This document shows, piece by piece, positions 61,205 through 64,000 of a DNA stretch of 64,000 bases. The stretch comes from Paenibacillus sp. EZ-K15 (lineage in GTDB: Bacteria > Bacillota > Bacilli > Paenibacillales > Paenibacillaceae), in the NCBI RefSeq assembly GCF_002573715.1, contig NZ_PDHM01000028.1, positions 313,651 through 377,650 on the forward strand, written 5' to 3'. The notes under the pieces were generated by a model. It did not search any database and was not told where the DNA came from. It saw only the letters and a list, made by a program, of their open reading frames with translations. Positions within the stretch are counted from its first letter, which is position 1. Every line of letters begins with the position of its first letter. The translations under genes were made by a program, and so were the position numbers.

Positions 61205-61939
61205 TTATGAAATCCTTTCGCACCCTTTCGACAAGAGCCATGCCTCCATAACGGCAAACGCCTGCTCTGCATCCTGTTCATAGAAGACGGCTACCTCTTG
61301 CTGATAAGCATAATTGAATCGTACATATCCGCCCATTTCCCGGTAGAACAAAAGGCAAACATAGGGCGTTTCAATAGACAGATCAGAAGGAAAGGCCGCT
61401 TGACACACTCCCGCCAACTCAGGTAATGACAGCCCATCCTGCACCGGGGGCAAGCGTAAGAAGAGATGACTCCGCGTACCCGTCCACGGTTCATAATAAA
61501 CGGCTTCCTCTTGGCTGCGCCCATACACCTGACGATATATTTCGTCCAGCACTTCCGCGTACAGGTCTTCATCGTCCTCCCGTGCCTGCAGCGAAATCGC
61601 CTTTATACGCTCCTCATGCCGGGGCAACCACAGCAGACCGGACGTCTTAGGATGCACGGCCAAAAAATCACCGTCTACCGTTGTGCCTATTGTGATACAC
61701 TCTGCAATCTGCTGCTCGGTAATTGGGCTGTCTTCATCGTGCTCCCATAACCCGTACTCGGCAAAAGGCTGAAGCACCTCCGTATCCGGTAACTGGACAT
61801 TCATCCATCCTCGGTAAGTCCCTTCGCCGAATCGCTGCAAAAACCGCAGGTAGCCCGGCGGATAAACAGCGGCCTCCTCCCTGGCAATCTCCTGATTTCG
61901 ACCATCTGATAGAAGCCTGGGTTCAGATACGATGTACAT
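61205..61939 (-). CDS. SMI1/KNR4 (SUKH) family protein
   Basis: 244 residues from ATG at 61939 (GGAGG, 6-base spacing). PPGYLRFLQRFGEGTYRGWMNVQLPDTEVLQPFAEYGLWEHDEDSPITEQQIAECITIGTTVDGDFLAVHPKTSGLLWLPRHEERIKAI is the SUKH core. The C-terminal 100 residues (YEPWTGTRSHLFLRLPPVQD) form a second, shorter repeat of unclear identity. Likely immunity protein to a contact-dependent or secreted toxin (inference). Confidence 0.8.
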   Translation of the reverse strand: MYIVSEPRLLSDGRNQEIAREEAAVYPPGYLRFLQRFGEGTYRGWMNVQLPDTEVLQPFAEYGLWEHDEDSPITEQQIAECITIGTTVDGDFLAVHPKTSGLLWLPRHEERIKAISLQAREDDEDLYAEVLDEIYRQVYGRSQEEAVYYEPWTGTRSHLFLRLPPVQDGLSLPELAGVCQAAFPSDLSIETPYVCLLFYREMGGYVRFNYAYQQEVAVFYEQDAEQAFAVMEAWLLSKGCERIS

Positions 61940-62183
61940 GATCATCCTCCTATTTTTGAGTAGATTCATTTCCGTCAACGAACCTCAATTGGCAATGCTC
62001 CTAACCATTATTCCACAATTTTCAAGTGGTGACGATAGCCCCATCATCGCTTGCCCAATTCCCTTCTTCCAAATGTTATGACACGTGTCATACGGATCTC
62101 TTTACAGGTGTGAATGTTGCATCAAACGGATCGCATCTACAATAAAAACACGAGAGAATCAACAAGGAGAGAGGGAGTCGGAG

Positions 62184-63320
62184 ATGGTACAACGAAAAGA
62201 CAGAATCCGCCTGCTGGACATTTTGCGGGGCTTTGCGATTCTGGGAACGCTTGGGACGAATATTTGGATCTTCGCATATGCCGGGGACCTCAGCTACATT
62301 ACAACCTTTGATCATTCCGGTTGGTGGGGAGCGAATGACTTACTTCGCATGATCGTCTTATTCCTGGTGAACGGGAAGCTGCTCGGACTGCTGACAATCA
62401 TGTTCGGCGTCGGCCTGGAAATGAAGTACCGGCAGGCCAAGCGCAAGGGAAAGCCGTGGCCGGGTGTTTATTTATGGGCCGTCCTGTTTCTGGTCCTCGA
62501 AGGCCTGCTGCATTTTATATTGGTCATGGAGTATGACATCTTAATGAGTTATGGAGTTACCGCAATCATTGCAGCCTTCATCGTAAAGGGCGGCGACCGG
62601 CTCATCGCCCGCACGATGAACGTGATCGGCAGCGTCTTCGCCATTGCAATTCTGGCCCTCGCGGGACTGATGCTGACGAGCGGTGGCCATGTATCGTTGG
62701 GTAGTTTTGGCGATGTCGTTGCTCTTTATCAAGAAGGCACTTGGATGGAGCAAGTTCAATATCGGCTGGCGAACTTCCTTCCGCTGCGAATGGAGGCTAT
62801 CCTCGTGATTCCGACCAATGTGTTTCTGTTCCTGCTGGGGGTTCGCTTCATGCGGGCAGGGGTATTCTCCCCGGATGAGAACGGCCAAAAACTGCGCAGA
62901 ACGCTATTCAAGCTTGGGATATATGTCGGTGTGCCGCTCAACTTGCTCATTTTTATCCCCGGCGGCGCTTTCGATCTACCGGTGCGATATTTATTCGCCC
63001 CGCTAATGTCCATGGGGTATATAGCAATCATGGCGAGAATGATACAATATACGAAATGGGAATGGCTATGGCGCCGTCTGGAGAACGTCGGAAAAATGTC
63101 GCTAAGCTGCTATGTGCTCCAGAACCTCATCGCATCCGCTGTTTTTTACGGCTGGGGATTGGGCCTTGCCGGCAAGCTGAATTCAGCGGCCATTATCGCG
63201 ATCTGGTTGGTAATCTCCGCATTTCTGCTGGGCATGTCGTCCCTATGGCTCCGCGGCTTTAAGCTGGGACCCATGGAGACCGTCCGCAAACAGGCGATAG
63301 GTTTCTTCGAATCAAGATAG
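62184..63320 (+). CDS. DUF418 membrane protein
   Basis: 378 residues from ATG at 62184, preceded by GGGAG. About nine helices. N-terminal RIRLLDILRGFAILGTLGTN and the conserved C-terminal block RLENVGKMSLSCYVLQNLIASAVFYG...GLGLAG match DUF418, a family related to acyltransferase-type membrane proteins. Immediately upstream of a histidine kinase gene (19-base gap), so it may be a co-sensor or resistance protein in the same operon. Confidence 0.9.
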   Translation: MVQRKDRIRLLDILRGFAILGTLGTNIWIFAYAGDLSYITTFDHSGWWGANDLLRMIVLFLVNGKLLGLLTIMFGVGLEMKYRQAKRKGKPWPGVYLWAVLFLVLEGLLHFILVMEYDILMSYGVTAIIAAFIVKGGDRLIARTMNVIGSVFAIAILALAGLMLTSGGHVSLGSFGDVVALYQEGTWMEQVQYRLANFLPLRMEAILVIPTNVFLFLLGVRFMRAGVFSPDENGQKLRRTLFKLGIYVGVPLNLLIFIPGGAFDLPVRYLFAPLMSMGYIAIMARMIQYTKWEWLWRRLENVGKMSLSCYVLQNLIASAVFYGWGLGLAGKLNSAAIIAIWLVISAFLLGMSSLWLRGFKLGPMETVRKQAIGFFESR

Positions 63321-63339
63321 CCGAAATTGGGGGCTTGAT

Positions 63340-64000
63340 ATGTTCTATAAGTTGTACCCGAGGGATCAGATTAAAAGTTATTTGCTCATCGATATCATAC
63401 TGACCGTATTCTTATGCTACCAGGTGTTTCGTTCAGATACGGCGCTGGGACTGTGGGGCAGCCTCTTGCTGCTCCTGCTGTTCCTTGTTTCGTTCTATAT
63501 CGCGCTGTGGCGCCGGGGCGGCTGGCTGTTGGCTGCCGTGCTGACGGGCCTGTTCGCCGTAGGCGTACTCGGGGTGTATACGGGGCCGAGCACCCTGCTG
63601 TTCGGGATCATTTTTGCCGACTTGCTGGGCCGGTCCAAGTCCAAGGTGCATATCGCCATCGGCAGCGGGGCCATTGCCCTATCATTCCTGCTCGTGTTCG
63701 TTTTCCGAAAGGAACCGCTGCTCGAAACGTCCAATGCCATTTACCTTCCGATCATGATCATTCAATCGGTATATCCGATCGTCATCTACATTAAGGAGAA
63801 AGCGAAAAGCCTGCAAGGGGAGCTGGATGAAGCCAACGAGCAGATCGCAAAGTATATCCAGCAGGAGGAGCGACAGCGAATCGCTAGGGATCTCCACGAT
63901 ACCTTGGGACAGACCCTCATGATGATCAAAATGAAGAGCGAGCTGGCGACGAAATGGGTGGATAAGGATGCTGCCCAAGCCAAGCGAGAGCTAGGCGAGA
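63340..64000 (+). CDS. DesK-type sensor histidine kinase, cut by window end
   Basis: 220 codons visible. Membrane domain: five or six helices at about 14-28, 38-57, 62-80, 84-96, 104-122 and 134-150, then a short coiled coil (KSLQGELDEANEQIAKYIQQ). HisKA_3 starts at ERQRIARDLHDTLGQTLMMI with phosphorylated His186. This architecture is the DesK family, which senses membrane fluidity in B. subtilis; whether this is the orthologue cannot be told. The ATP-binding domain and response regulator lie beyond the window. Confidence 0.88.
   Translation, partial: MFYKLYPRDQIKSYLLIDIILTVFLCYQVFRSDTALGLWGSLLLLLLFLVSFYIALWRRGGWLLAAVLTGLFAVGVLGVYTGPSTLLFGIIFADLLGRSKSKVHIAIGSGAIALSFLLVFVFRKEPLLETSNAIYLPIMIIQSVYPIVIYIKEKAKSLQGELDEANEQIAKYIQQEERQRIARDLHDTLGQTLMMIKMKSELATKWVDKDAAQAKRELGE

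Overview
The window looks like chromosome of a Paenibacillus or close Bacillales relative. Evidence: base composition near 50% GC, strong AGGAGG ribosome binding sites, frequent TTG/GTG starts, a mannitol operon in the order mtlA-mtlR-mtlF-mtlD, a DbpA/YxiN-type helicase, a DesK-type kinase, WYL and HxlR regulators, and dense hairpin terminators. I see no rRNA, tRNA, CRISPR array, complete insertion sequence or phage genes. The taxonomic call is an inference from gene content.

Layout. 1-4.6 kb: a truncated lipoprotein gene, a small secreted protein whose leader is out of frame, DinB and DUF3888-like genes, and a MarR-MFS operon with a readable promoter and operator. 4.8-16.2 kb: a lactone-oxidase/PLP-racemase pair, a HAD phosphatase divergent from a Crp/Fnr regulator, an ECF sigma/anti-sigma pair, a luciferase-like oxidoreductase, an ArsR-SRPBCC pair, a GIY-YIG protein and an MFS exporter. 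16.3-22.4 kb: a greA-like gene broken by one frameshift, then the mannitol operon. 22.7-29.1 kb: an FHA-winged-helix regulator, a membrane glycerophosphodiesterase, then a coiled-coil protein, a membrane polysaccharide deacetylase and a YdaJ-like hydrolase. 29.3-35.4 kb: housekeeping singletons (PhnA, cupin, EVE, DinB, WYL regulator, methyltransferase, P60-like, CdsA-like). 35.4-37.5 kb: a small accessory patch with a truncated ORF, an HxlR regulator and a 475-residue protein I cannot assign. 37.9-41.6 kb: a three-gene exopolysaccharide operon (processive GT2, acyltransferase, GH18). 41.7-50.7 kb: VanZ-RDD, LysR/EamA pair, a stand-alone SelO tail ORF, MerR/SDR pair, an APH-like kinase, full-length SelO and a Bax-inhibitor-1 protein. 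50.8-53.8 kb: two XRE regulators, each divergent from a small partner gene, flanking a TPR-SUKH gene. 53.8-57.6 kb: duplicated VOC genes around dbpA, with several decayed genes. 57.8-62 kb: a run of immunity-like genes (ankyrin, DUF4303-like, unknown, SUKH) without visible toxins. 62-64 kb: a DUF418 protein and a truncated DesK-like kinase.

How the genes work together. Mannitol is imported and phosphorylated by MtlA/MtlF, oxidised by MtlD, and controlled by MtlR. The deacetylase, YdaJ-like hydrolase and the GT2-acyltransferase-GH18 operon point to a secreted, modified hexosamine-type polymer (inference). Five loci carry single-base frameshifts (about 1.3, 16.7, 54.5, 56.7 and 57 kb). That number is high enough that uncorrected indel errors must be excluded before they are called real pseudogenes.

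Most unusual observations: a 63-nt dispersed element with covarying three-way-junction folding (two copies); a second dispersed hairpin plus conserved block (two copies); a 40-residue ORF with its own ribosome binding site that encodes only the C-terminal redox tail of SelO; and reciprocal decay of a duplicated VOC gene.
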